Under the pieces are notes generated by a model. That model saw only the letters and a program-made list of their open reading frames with translations. It ran no database searches and was not told the DNA's origin. Source: Rhodothermus profundi (GTDB lineage Bacteria; Bacteroidota; Rhodothermia; Rhodothermales; Rhodothermaceae). Taken from it: 64,000 bases of DNA. Location: contig NZ_FRAU01000003.1 in NCBI RefSeq assembly GCF_900142415.1, positions 250,307 through 314,306 of the forward strand, in the 5' to 3' direction. Made by a program: the position numbers and the translations under genes. This document shows, in pieces, positions 16,671 to 25,073 of this stretch (its first letter is position 1; each line of letters begins with the position of its first letter).

Positions 16671-19600
16671 TGCATTTGAGGTTGCCGATACTGTTCTAGA
16701 CGTTGCATTAGCTCGCGCAATCGACGCTCCAGCTGCTTTTTCTGCCTGTAGTGCACCGCAGCAGGCGGATACAATGAGCCCTGTCTAACACCTCGCCCGT
16801 TGAAGATCCCGGCCAGGCGGTCCAGCGCCCGACGCGTCTGCTGAAGCGAACGACGCAGCGCCTGCACGCTATCGATGCGAGCCGCGTCTGCACGGCCGCG
16901 CAACTGCTGCTCAAGCGCCTGCACTGACTCTTCTGCAGCAAAAGCCTGGCGCTGCAACGACAGCACCTCCAGCAGAAATGCTTCGCGCATGCGATAGGCC
17001 GCCTCAGAAATTGGCATTTCAGGGTCGGGCTTCACCTGCACCGTCCGTTCCTCCACATAATCGCCCGCTCGCAACACCACCCGGTAGACTCCTGGCGACA
17101 CAAACGGTCCGACGGGCGTAACCGGCCGCGGCAGCTCAGGCAGCAAGCGCTCCGCATACACCAATCCTTCGCGCTGCGGCCGCGTCTCCCGATAAGGAGG
17201 CGGCTCGTGCCGCAAATCCCACACGACCCGCAAGAACTTTCCGGCTTCGCCTGGGCCGCTGAGTTGCCGCACGCGCCGACCGGCCGCGTTGTAAATGTCA
17301 ATCCGAACGCTGTCCACTGGACGACTCAGATAATAGGTGATCAGCGCCCCAAAGGGACGATTCTCTCCGGCGTAAGCAGCCTGGCTCCGATACGACGTCG
17401 CCTTCCAGTAGTGGAAGAAATGAGCAGGCCGGATGGCAAACAGATGCGCAGGCTTTTCGTGAAGCGCAGGCGACCACTCAGCCAGAAATCCGATGTCATC
17501 CATGATCCAGATGCCCCGACCATGCGTCCCGATGACCAGATCCAGATCCCGAGGATGAATGATCAGGTCGCGGTAAATCGTGGTCGGCAGGTTATTGTCC
17601 AGGCGATACCAGTGTTGCCCGGCATCCAGGGAGTAGAAAAGAGCCCGTTCCGTCCCCAGAAAGAGCACATTGGGATTCAACGGATGCTCCACCAGGACAT
17701 GGACCGACCCGTCCGAAGGTAAACCGTTGGTCAGGGCTTCCCAGGTATTTCCAAAATCATCCGTGCGATACACATACGGAGCAAAGTCACCCTCGTGATG
17801 ACCATCCAGCGTTACGTACGCACTACCCGGACTGCGCCGCGAAGCAACGACCCGGCTGACGTAACGTCCGTAGGGTCGCCCGGGCAGATGAATGGCCGGA
17901 ATGTTATGCCCCACTTCGGTCCAGGTGCGACCGCCATCGCGCGACACCTGCACATTGCCATCGTCGGTGCCCACCCACAGGATTTCCGGAGAAAGAGGCG
18001 ACTCCGAAATGGTGGTAATTTCGCCAAACGAAGCCACGCCATCATGCCGGGACAGCCGAATATCCTTCCCGGGCACCCCCATCAGCTTCAACGTATCGCG
18101 GTCAATTTGCCGCGTCAGGTCCGGCGTGCGCCGCCACGTCTCTCCGCGGTCATGCGAAATAAACAGTCGATTTCCGCCCAGATAGACCGTGCGCGGATCG
18201 AAGCGCGACAGCACAACCGGAGTGATCCAATCGAAGCGATAGACTGGCTCCCCTTCGGGAGGAATTGGCCGGATATACAACATGTCCCCTGTTAACGCAT
18301 CAACCCGATAGGCTTCTCCGTTTTGCTCTGAGTTGTACACGTAGCGTGGCGAGGTAGGGTCCGGTGCATGATACATCCCATCGCCAAAACCAATCTGTAC
18401 CCAGTCGTCGTTAAGAATGCCAATCCAGCGACGGGTAGCCGAAGGCCCCATCCAGGAATGGTTATCCTGCGTGCCACCATAGACGTAGTAGAACGGCGTG
18501 CGCCAGTCTACACCAATGGCATAGAACTGCGCAATAACAAAGTTATTGATTTTGCGATAGGTTTCTCCCATGTCCCAGGTTTCAAACAGGCCCCCATCGC
18601 CGGCCAGAAGGAAATGCGCCGAATTGTTGGGATCGATCCAGAGCGCATGGTAGTCCGAATGAATGCCTACGTCATAGGTAGGACGCGTAGGCATCTGGAG
18701 GAAGGTACGCCCCCCATCTTCGCTCTTGTAGAAATTTACTGCCAGCAGGTAGACGCGGTCTTCGTGGTTGGGGTCAACATAGATGTGGCTGTAGTACATG
18801 GGACGCGGATTCAGGCTGTTTACCTTCTCCCAGGAAGCCCCGCCATCATGCGAGCGATAAACCCCTCCTTCCTCCGCGTGCTCAATGACGGCATACAGGA
18901 CCTGCGGGTTGGAGCGCGCAATGGCCAGCCCAATACGCCCCTTATCTCCTGCCGGAATCCCGTTGGTTAGCTTCTGCCAGGTATCTCCCCCGTCTGTGGA
19001 CTTGTAAATGCCACTGCCAGGCCCTCCGCCATTGAATCCCCATACTTTCCGCATCCGCTGATACATTGCTGCATAGAGCACCTGAGGATTTCGGGGATCC
19101 ATCACCAGATCAACCGCACCGGTATACGCATCCACGTACAGCACCTTCTCCCAGGTGCGTCCCCCGTCCCTCGACCGGTACACCCCCCGCGCTTCACTTT
19201 CCTTCCACAGGTTGCCCAGTGCGGCTACGTACACCACCTCCGGATTTTCTGGGTGTACCACGATGCGCGCAATGTGGCGCGTTTCTTCCAGCCCGAGATG
19301 CCGCCAGGTTTTTCCTCCGTCGTCCGAGCGATAGACCCCATTCCCCCACGAAGTGCTCTGCCGATTGTTCTGCTCACCGGTGCCGGCATACAGGATATTC
19401 GGCTGGGAGGGCGCAATAGCCAGATCCCCGAAGGTACTGACTGGCTGATCATCGAAAATGGGAGTCCAGGTCGTTCCGTTGTTCGTGGTTTTCCAGAGGC
19501 CACCGGAAGCGGCTGCCACATAGATCGTAGCCGGATTGTCCGGCAGCGCTTCCACGTCATGAATACGTCCTCCAATACCAGCAGGCCCGATGTTGCGAGC

Positions 19601-19687
19601 AGGTATCTGGCTGAAGATGGCTGGTTGAGCTGTTGCACCCTGCGCCAGCAGGCCGAGCGTCCAGATGAGGAGTCTGAGCTTTCGCAT
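16667..19687 (-). CDS. Large exported BNR/sortilin-like repeat protein
   Basis: A 1006-residue protein with a signal peptide (MRKLRLLIWTLGLLAQG, cut after TAQ). It has many Asp-box/BNR motifs S/T-x-D-G-G-x-T-W (YRSDDGGKTW, YRSRDGGRTW, YKSTDGGDTW, YRSHDGGASW, QVSRDGGRTW and others) spaced by V-L-Y-A/V-Y-V-A strands, predicting two stacked beta-propellers. Near residue 750 comes a 'THGRGIWIMDDI' closing segment, then an Ig-like strand region and a C-terminal coiled coil (about 900-985). Often annotated as glycosyl hydrolase, but no sialidase active-site set was seen, so function is open. The next gene overlaps by four bases. Confidence 0.9.
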   Translation of the reverse strand: MRKLRLLIWTLGLLAQGATAQPAIFSQIPARNIGPAGIGGRIHDVEALPDNPATIYVAAASGGLWKTTNNGTTWTPIFDDQPVSTFGDLAIAPSQPNILYAGTGEQNNRQSTSWGNGVYRSDDGGKTWRHLGLEETRHIARIVVHPENPEVVYVAALGNLWKESEARGVYRSRDGGRTWEKVLYVDAYTGAVDLVMDPRNPQVLYAAMYQRMRKVWGFNGGGPGSGIYKSTDGGDTWQKLTNGIPAGDKGRIGLAIARSNPQVLYAVIEHAEEGGVYRSHDGGASWEKVNSLNPRPMYYSHIYVDPNHEDRVYLLAVNFYKSEDGGRTFLQMPTRPTYDVGIHSDYHALWIDPNNSAHFLLAGDGGLFETWDMGETYRKINNFVIAQFYAIGVDWRTPFYYVYGGTQDNHSWMGPSATRRWIGILNDDWVQIGFGDGMYHAPDPTSPRYVYNSEQNGEAYRVDALTGDMLYIRPIPPEGEPVYRFDWITPVVLSRFDPRTVYLGGNRLFISHDRGETWRRTPDLTRQIDRDTLKLMGVPGKDIRLSRHDGVASFGEITTISESPLSPEILWVGTDDGNVQVSRDGGRTWTEVGHNIPAIHLPGRPYGRYVSRVVASRRSPGSAYVTLDGHHEGDFAPYVYRTDDFGNTWEALTNGLPSDGSVHVLVEHPLNPNVLFLGTERALFYSLDAGQHWYRLDNNLPTTIYRDLIIHPRDLDLVIGTHGRGIWIMDDIGFLAEWSPALHEKPAHLFAIRPAHFFHYWKATSYRSQAAYAGENRPFGALITYYLSRPVDSVRIDIYNAAGRRVRQLSGPGEAGKFLRVVWDLRHEPPPYRETRPQREGLVYAERLLPELPRPVTPVGPFVSPGVYRVVLRAGDYVEERTVQVKPDPEMPISEAAYRMREAFLLEVLSLQRQAFAAEESVQALEQQLRGRADAARIDSVQALRRSLQQTRRALDRLAGIFNGRGVRQGSLYPPAAVHYRQKKQLERRLRELMQRLEQYRQPQMQ

Positions 19688-19725
19688 GGCTCTGGTTGAT
19701 TGGTCGGCTTGCCTTGCTACGAGAA

Positions 19726-19761
19726 GGGGGCCATAGCGCCTACCGGACGGCTATGGCCCCC
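19726..19761 (-). terminator. Hairpin terminator or attenuator between susD and the BNR-repeat gene
   Basis: On the - strand a perfect 12-bp stem (GGGGGCCATAGC with GCTATGGCCCCC) lies 28 bases after the susD stop. Only a weak T-run (TTCT) follows, so read-through into the BNR gene is likely. It may set the ratio of susCD to downstream message. Confidence 0.55.
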
Positions 19762-19788
19762 CTGTGTCATTACCCGCCTAGCTGCGCG

Positions 19789-21105
19789 CTATCCACCGGC
19801 AGCAAAGGGTTGACAGTTCTGCGTCTGGTCGATGTTCGGGTTAGTCTGGCATTCACTCTGGCTGATGGGCAGGCACGAAGCCCGCGGATTGACGCCTGGA
19901 TAGACGATCGTGCCCCCTTCCAGGAAGGGGTGATTCCATCGGTGCAGATCCCAGAGCCGGCGTCCCTCCAGCCAGAGCGTCAGGTGCCGCTCCCGATCCA
20001 GAATAGACCACCCGTCGTTTTCATCAGCGTTGCGCAGATCCCCTATGCCCGAGACCGTAGCCGGATCAATCGGATCCAGGCCATAGAACGTGCGCACCTC
20101 ATTGATTTTGGCCAGAGCGGTAGCCAGATCACCATTGCGAAGCGCGGCTTCTGCCTCAATGAGGCGCATTTCGGTTCCTTTAACTACCGGAATATCCGCG
20201 CCTCGGTCTGCATACTTCTCCTGGCGCAGGTGCGGTGTGCTGCCATCGGCGCCCTGCGCGTTGGGGCAATCTCCCTCCCGGCAGTCGGTAAACGGCGCCC
20301 GGGGATCCGGGCTACCCCGCTCCATGGCTACGCGATGGGCCAGAGTCTGATACGCCGACATCTCATGGCGCTGGTGCGTTTCCAGAAAGATGACGTTATA
20401 CTCACGGGTTGAGTTATCCGAATAGATCGCGTAGTAGACAAAGTCGGTCGGAACGCGCTGAGCGTCGGCTACGGCCTTGCTCCAATCCCCCAGTCCCATG
20501 TAGGCCTGGGCGCGTCCTCCATAGGCTGCCAGCAGAATGTCGTCGGTACCAGCCTGCTGTGCCTGGTTAATCGCTTCCGTAAAAAATTGCACCGCCCGTT
20601 CGAAGGCCGCTTCCTTGGGCTGATCGGGCCCGCCATCAAAGACCACGCGGCAGAAGTTTTCGCCAAGCACCCGGTTGGCCAGACCGGCAAACAGGTAAGC
20701 GCGAGCTACCCGTGGGTCCCCATTGAAGGCATCCCCCAGCACTTTCTGCATGCGCCGCAGGCCATCTTCTGCGACAAAGCGGGCCCGTTGGATGCCTTCC
20801 CAGTAGGCATCTGTGTCTCGATAATCAATAATGCCGTGGCGGGCGCGCGTCGAGAGGAAATAGCTGCCACTGGCTTCCATCTCGTCCGAAAGCCGCGCCA
20901 CGATAAAGGCAATGTCGTCAAAGACGACCGAGAAGTCGGCCGACATGCCGACCACTACGGCATTGAGCGCCCGATCCGTGTTCAGATCTTCGTCCAGGAT
21001 GCGGCCCGGGTTCTTCACCTTGAAGAGCCCTTCTTCACACCCCAGCAACGTGCCCATGCCCAGGGCTACCCCTAACGAGACCAGCAGCCATCTATAACGC
21101 GTCAT
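19789..21105 (-). CDS. susD: SusD/RagB-family outer-membrane lipoprotein
   Basis: A 438-residue lipoprotein (LGMGTLLGC lipobox). It has SusD signatures: FKVKNPGRILDEDLNTDRAL near the start, TPR-like helices in the middle (ARAYLFAGLANRVLGENFCR; AYGGRAQAYMGLGDWSKAVA), and the C-terminal ERHLTLWLEGRRLWDLHRW. SusD proteins are lids on SusC channels and bind the nutrient at the surface. The gene begins 17 bases after its SusC partner. No carbohydrate-active enzyme is nearby in this cluster, so the substrate may be peptide- or lipid-like rather than glycan. That is inference. Confidence 0.92.
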   Translation of the reverse strand: MTRYRWLLVSLGVALGMGTLLGCEEGLFKVKNPGRILDEDLNTDRALNAVVVGMSADFSVVFDDIAFIVARLSDEMEASGSYFLSTRARHGIIDYRDTDAYWEGIQRARFVAEDGLRRMQKVLGDAFNGDPRVARAYLFAGLANRVLGENFCRVVFDGGPDQPKEAAFERAVQFFTEAINQAQQAGTDDILLAAYGGRAQAYMGLGDWSKAVADAQRVPTDFVYYAIYSDNSTREYNVIFLETHQRHEMSAYQTLAHRVAMERGSPDPRAPFTDCREGDCPNAQGADGSTPHLRQEKYADRGADIPVVKGTEMRLIEAEAALRNGDLATALAKINEVRTFYGLDPIDPATVSGIGDLRNADENDGWSILDRERHLTLWLEGRRLWDLHRWNHPFLEGGTIVYPGVNPRASCLPISQSECQTNPNIDQTQNCQPFAAGG

Positions 21106-21122
21106 GGTACCTCCTCCTTACT

Positions 21123-23960
21123 TTAGAATTCAGCTCTTAAGGTTACGGTGAAGGAGCGCGTAGGAGGCAGGTTATAGTATTCCTGCCGGAAGGCGGCAAA
21201 GCTCCGGCTGCCATCTTCAAACGCCTCCGGATCGATGCCCGGATAGTCCGTAATTTTCAGCAGATTCCGCCCCTTGAATTCAATGCGCATGGAGCGCAGA
21301 CCGGGCGGTAGATAGCGCCGCGGCAGGCGATAGGAGACGGTCACGTGCCGCAGCTTAAAGAAGTCAGCGGGCTTGGTCCACATCCCATAGGTCGTGAAGT
21401 TCGGGTCACACAGCGCCCAGTCATAGGTGCGCAGATCAGCCGTCTGCCCGCTTTCGATCTTTTGCTGCACGTCGTAGCAAGGAGGCCAGACGCGGCGTCT
21501 CGTGTTCTGGTAGGCCACCCCGGACGACAGGACGTGTCCTCCCTGCCCCTCGCCCAGCATATCAATCGTCAGGTTACGCCAGAGCGTCAGCGTCATTGCG
21601 ATTCCGAAGGTGCGCGTCGGGTAGGAAGGCCCGATATAGCGTTCTTCCATGATGGGCTCCTCCCCAATGGCATCCCCATTGATCACGACATCATGGAAGT
21701 AAGCCGGTGCCGGGTAGCCCACCCGATAGTACTGGCGCCAGCCGATGTAGATACTTTCCAGACCTCCCAGGTCCAGCACTTTGCTCAGGTTCGTGGAATA
21801 GTGTCCGCTGATCTCCCAGCGCAGATTACGCGACTGAAGCAACACCAACTGCAGTCGCGCTTCAATTCCTTTATTTTCCAGCTCGCCCACGTTGCGCAAT
21901 TGCGTGTTAATCCAGCCCAGCGAGGGGATAGGCTGCACTGGAATCAGGGCATCATAAGTGCGCTGGAAGAAGTACGTAAAGTCGATCAGCACCCGGTTCT
22001 GCAGGAAGAGGCTTTCAAAGCCCAGCTCAATTTCCCGGCTGCGCTCGGGCCCCAGTTTAGGGTCACCGATATTAGCCGGTGTGACGGCTGGCTGCCCTTC
22101 GTCGCCAGAGACCGAATCCCAGGTCCGCACTGCATCGAAGGGGCCAGGCGCCCGTCCGCTTTCTCCGTAGGCTGCACGCAGGCGGAACGAGTCCCACCAG
22201 CGCCTGGGCCAGAAGTCAAGCTGAGAAGCCACAAAGGAAAGCTGCACCTTGGGATAGTAAGCCAGGCCAAAGTCTTCCCCGAAGGTGCTAAACCCATCGG
22301 CGCGCAGGCCTGCCGTTACGTAGACCAGATCGCGCCAGCCGAAACGCTGCTGGATGAAAAAGCCGCCACTGGCAACCGTCACGCGGTCTTCGTCCGCTTG
22401 CGTCTTAGCGCCGGAGCTGACCAGCTTGTCGCCGGGTCCGGCGAAGTCCTCGCCAAAGCCCCAGACGTTAATGAATGAACGGCTGAAAATCTGGCCGCCC
22501 CAGGAGGTGCTGGAAGTGATGCTTCCGGAAAGCTCTCGGTCATACGACCCCATATACTCCAGCGTCAACACCCGGGAGTTGTACTGCTCCGCCTCCCGAT
22601 TGCCCAGCGGCCGGAAGAAGAAGCCCCAGGGTCGTTCTTCCTGATAGTCCTGCGACACAAAATCTAACCCGGCCGTCAGGCGATGAAGCATTGTCGGGGT
22701 CGGCGTCCAGTTCACCGTTACGCCTGTCAGGAAGTGATGGTTAGTCGTAAAGAGCTTCATCTCCAGCACCTTGCTGTCGTCATGGTCGGGCGTGTAATCG
22801 CGCGGCCCGCGCATGACGTTCAGCAACAGCCCTTCCGCGTTGTTGCCATCCGGGACCCAGCGCGTCCGCCGATAGGTATAGGCGCTGTTAAAGCGGATGT
22901 TTAGCTTGGGCGAAGGCGAAAATCCAAAGTTACCTCGTATGGTGTACATCTGGCTGCGCTGCGGATCGATCACGCCATTTTCGATGTTGAGCCGGCTTGA
23001 GAAGAAATAGGTCAGCAGATTCGATCCACCCTGCACACTGAGACTATAATCCTGGATATGACCATTGCGCAGCCAGTCCCCATCTTCTGGACAGCCCGGG
23101 AATTCCGTGCAGTCGTTCATCCAGAGGCCTTTCGGATCCTCTTTGGGACCGATGTGTCCCAGGTTGTGAAAGCCTTGCGTGATGGAAAGACGCCAGACGG
23201 GTCGTCCCTGCGCCCCACGCTTCGTGAAGATCTGAATGACCCCACCGGCTGCTTCGGTACCGTACAACGTAGCCGCGGCTGCTCCTTTAACAATCTCTAC
23301 GCGCTCAATATCTTCGGGATTGAGATCGTTCAGCGGGGAGGCCGCCTGGTTCATTTCGGGGTCTCCCGGATAGTAGAGATTGACCCGCACCCCATCGATG
23401 TAAATGATCGGATCATTGCTAATGAGCGAGTTATTCCCCCGGAGGCGAATGGTTGCACCGGCCCCGACCTGGCCGGAGTTTTCCATGACCGTAATACCCG
23501 GGGCCTTTCCCTGAATCAGATCGCCAAAGTCCGAAATCGCCACGCGTTCCAGTTGCGTGGCCGTAATCTGCTCCAGCGTGTTGCCAATTTCCCGGCGTCG
23601 GGCCAGCCCACCTGTCCCCGTTACCACCACCTCCTCCAGCTCCAGCATGGCCGGCTCCAGCGCAAAATCCTGCACCACCACCTCGCCCGCCCGAACCTCC
23701 ACGCGGACTTGCTCAATTTGATAGCCCACAAAACGGGCTTCCAGCGTGTACGTCCCGGGCGGCACGTTAGGAATGGTGTACCGGCCGTCTACGTCGGTCG
23801 CCGCTCCGGTATTCAGCTCCTGCAGCACAATGTTCACACCGGGGAGCACTTCACCGGTGGTTGCATCCGTTACCGTCCCGCGAATCGTTCCGGTCTGGGC
23901 CCACACCACCGTCGGCCACACCAACCAGAAGACGCTGAGTCGCAGTAGCCGCTGAATCAT
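21123..23960 (-). CDS. susC: SusC/RagA-family TonB-linked outer-membrane receptor
   Basis: A 945-residue protein: signal peptide (cut after VWAQ, residue 22), a carboxypeptidase-regulatory-like domain (about 24-105, GTIRGTVTDATTGEVLPGVN), a TonB-box region (EEVVVTGTG), a plug domain with the SusC signature (QGKAPGITVMENSGQVG, RLRGNNSLISNDPIIYIDGV, EIVKGAAAATLYGTEAAGGV), and a 22-strand barrel ending in a terminal phenylalanine (TVTLRAEF). Family role: TonB-driven uptake of large nutrients together with SusD. It is the first gene of the cluster, with its own promoter and a 16-bp palindrome overlapping it. Confidence 0.95.
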   Translation of the reverse strand: MIQRLLRLSVFWLVWPTVVWAQTGTIRGTVTDATTGEVLPGVNIVLQELNTGAATDVDGRYTIPNVPPGTYTLEARFVGYQIEQVRVEVRAGEVVVQDFALEPAMLELEEVVVTGTGGLARRREIGNTLEQITATQLERVAISDFGDLIQGKAPGITVMENSGQVGAGATIRLRGNNSLISNDPIIYIDGVRVNLYYPGDPEMNQAASPLNDLNPEDIERVEIVKGAAAATLYGTEAAGGVIQIFTKRGAQGRPVWRLSITQGFHNLGHIGPKEDPKGLWMNDCTEFPGCPEDGDWLRNGHIQDYSLSVQGGSNLLTYFFSSRLNIENGVIDPQRSQMYTIRGNFGFSPSPKLNIRFNSAYTYRRTRWVPDGNNAEGLLLNVMRGPRDYTPDHDDSKVLEMKLFTTNHHFLTGVTVNWTPTPTMLHRLTAGLDFVSQDYQEERPWGFFFRPLGNREAEQYNSRVLTLEYMGSYDRELSGSITSSTSWGGQIFSRSFINVWGFGEDFAGPGDKLVSSGAKTQADEDRVTVASGGFFIQQRFGWRDLVYVTAGLRADGFSTFGEDFGLAYYPKVQLSFVASQLDFWPRRWWDSFRLRAAYGESGRAPGPFDAVRTWDSVSGDEGQPAVTPANIGDPKLGPERSREIELGFESLFLQNRVLIDFTYFFQRTYDALIPVQPIPSLGWINTQLRNVGELENKGIEARLQLVLLQSRNLRWEISGHYSTNLSKVLDLGGLESIYIGWRQYYRVGYPAPAYFHDVVINGDAIGEEPIMEERYIGPSYPTRTFGIAMTLTLWRNLTIDMLGEGQGGHVLSSGVAYQNTRRRVWPPCYDVQQKIESGQTADLRTYDWALCDPNFTTYGMWTKPADFFKLRHVTVSYRLPRRYLPPGLRSMRIEFKGRNLLKITDYPGIDPEAFEDGSRSFAAFRQEYYNLPPTRSFTVTLRAEF

Positions 23961-24014
23961 GGCTCTTTACCGTTAGGGTAAGGAATTTTTTTGGAAGCGC
24001 TTTTGGCCTATAAT

Positions 24015-24043
24015 ATATTACAGATATCTGTAAGGCTTTGCAA
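24015..24043 (-). promoter_or_regulatory. Sigma70-like promoter of the susCD operon
   Basis: On the - strand: TTGCAA (24043-24038), a 17-base spacer, TAATAT (24020-24015), then about 55 bases to the SusC start at 23960. The spacer and the first bases of the -10 are occupied by a perfect palindrome (listed separately). Confidence 0.55.
24018..24033. promoter_or_regulatory. Perfect 16-bp palindrome overlapping the susC promoter (candidate operator)
   Basis: TTACAGATATCTGTAA is a perfect dyad. It sits inside the spacer and -10 of the susC promoter, the position expected for a repressor. It is also about 105 bases before the divergent hydrolase gene, so it could control both. No regulator gene is adjacent. 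Confidence 0.5.
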
Positions 24044-24137
24044 TATCTTAACAATGCTTTTTTGATTTTTCAAGATCACTTATCAAAGGTTCCTCTCTTC
24101 CGAATCCTTACTCAAAAAAGCTCCCCTTACATCGCAC

Positions 24138-25073
24138 ATGCGCTGCAGACATAAACTGGGGCTGCTCTGGGTGCTTCTGCTCACTGGATGTGATGCTACC
24201 GATTCGCTGCAGTCGGGAGAAGCTATCTCGTTGGCGCCAGGTAGGGGGTCGTTTCTATACCCCTACCCTTTCTTTGAACAGCCCCTGACTGTATGGTATT
24301 ACCTGCCCGACAACTTTCCTCCTGATGGGCGCGTCGTGATTGTCATGCACGGGGTGAAACGTAACGCACATACCTACCGCGATCAGTGGATCTCTCATGC
24401 CCGTCGCTTTCACTTCCTGGTGCTGGCCCCACGATTCCCAGCGCAACAGTTTTCAAGCCGCGGCTACCATCAGGGAAACATGCAGGATGCCCAGGGACGC
24501 TTCCAACCAGAACGGCTCTGGACGTTTACGGTTATTGATTCACTGTTTCAGTACGTGCGGCGTCTGCTGCAGCTCACTACCAACCGGTTTGCCCTTTATG
24601 GACACTCTGCTGGTGGCCAGTTTGTCCATCGATACGCGCTCTTTCGGTCCTCCACGCAGGCCGACCTGCTGATTGCTGCCAACACAGGCTGGTACACGCT
24701 GCCTCGGTGGGACATTACATACCCCTATGGCCTGAAAGGAAGCCCCCTCACTCGTGTGGACGAGGTGGCCCGCGCGTTCCAGCGCCGGCTCATTGTACTG
24801 CTGGGCGAAAAAGACACCGATCCCCAGGATCCGTATCTGAACAATGCACCGGAAGCGCGGGCGCAGGGTCCCCACCGCTTAGCCCGCGGTCTGTACTTCT
24901 ACCAGAACGCCCGGCAACAGGCCGACTCGCTGGGCCTTCCTTTCTGCTGGGGATTGCAAACCGTGCCTGAGGTGGGCCACAGCAACCGGGGTATGGCTGG
25001 ACCAGCGGCCCAGCTCATCGCGTTCCCTCCGGACTCCATCATGCGGTGTGGGAAGTCGGCCTCATCCTCGTAG
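24138..25073 (+). CDS. Lipoprotein alpha/beta hydrolase (esterase/depolymerase-like)
   Basis: A 311-residue protein with a lipobox (LLLTGC, C18). The fold is that of esterase/PHB-depolymerase-like hydrolases: an oxyanion segment VVIVMHGVKRNAH (66-78), the nucleophile elbow GHSAGG (S157), an acid candidate at D226 or D228 in GEKDTDPQD, and the catalytic H281 in VPEVGHSNRG. Such enzymes cleave esters of polymers or acylated sugars. Being lipid-anchored it acts outside the cytoplasm. It is divergent from susC and shares its control region, which hints that it works on the nutrient taken up by SusCD. The 3' end overlaps the convergent TPP-enzyme gene by 12 bases. Confidence 0.87.
   Translation: MRCRHKLGLLWVLLLTGCDATDSLQSGEAISLAPGRGSFLYPYPFFEQPLTVWYYLPDNFPPDGRVVIVMHGVKRNAHTYRDQWISHARRFHFLVLAPRFPAQQFSSRGYHQGNMQDAQGRFQPERLWTFTVIDSLFQYVRRLLQLTTNRFALYGHSAGGQFVHRYALFRSSTQADLLIAANTGWYTLPRWDITYPYGLKGSPLTRVDEVARAFQRRLIVLLGEKDTDPQDPYLNNAPEARAQGPHRLARGLYFYQNARQQADSLGLPFCWGLQTVPEVGHSNRGMAGPAAQLIAFPPDSIMRCGKSASSS

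Noticed and set aside
16667-19687. BNR-repeat protein as a sialidase or other glycosyl hydrolase
   Set aside because: Asp-boxes alone are structural. The arginine triad and Tyr-Glu pair of sialidases were not seen.
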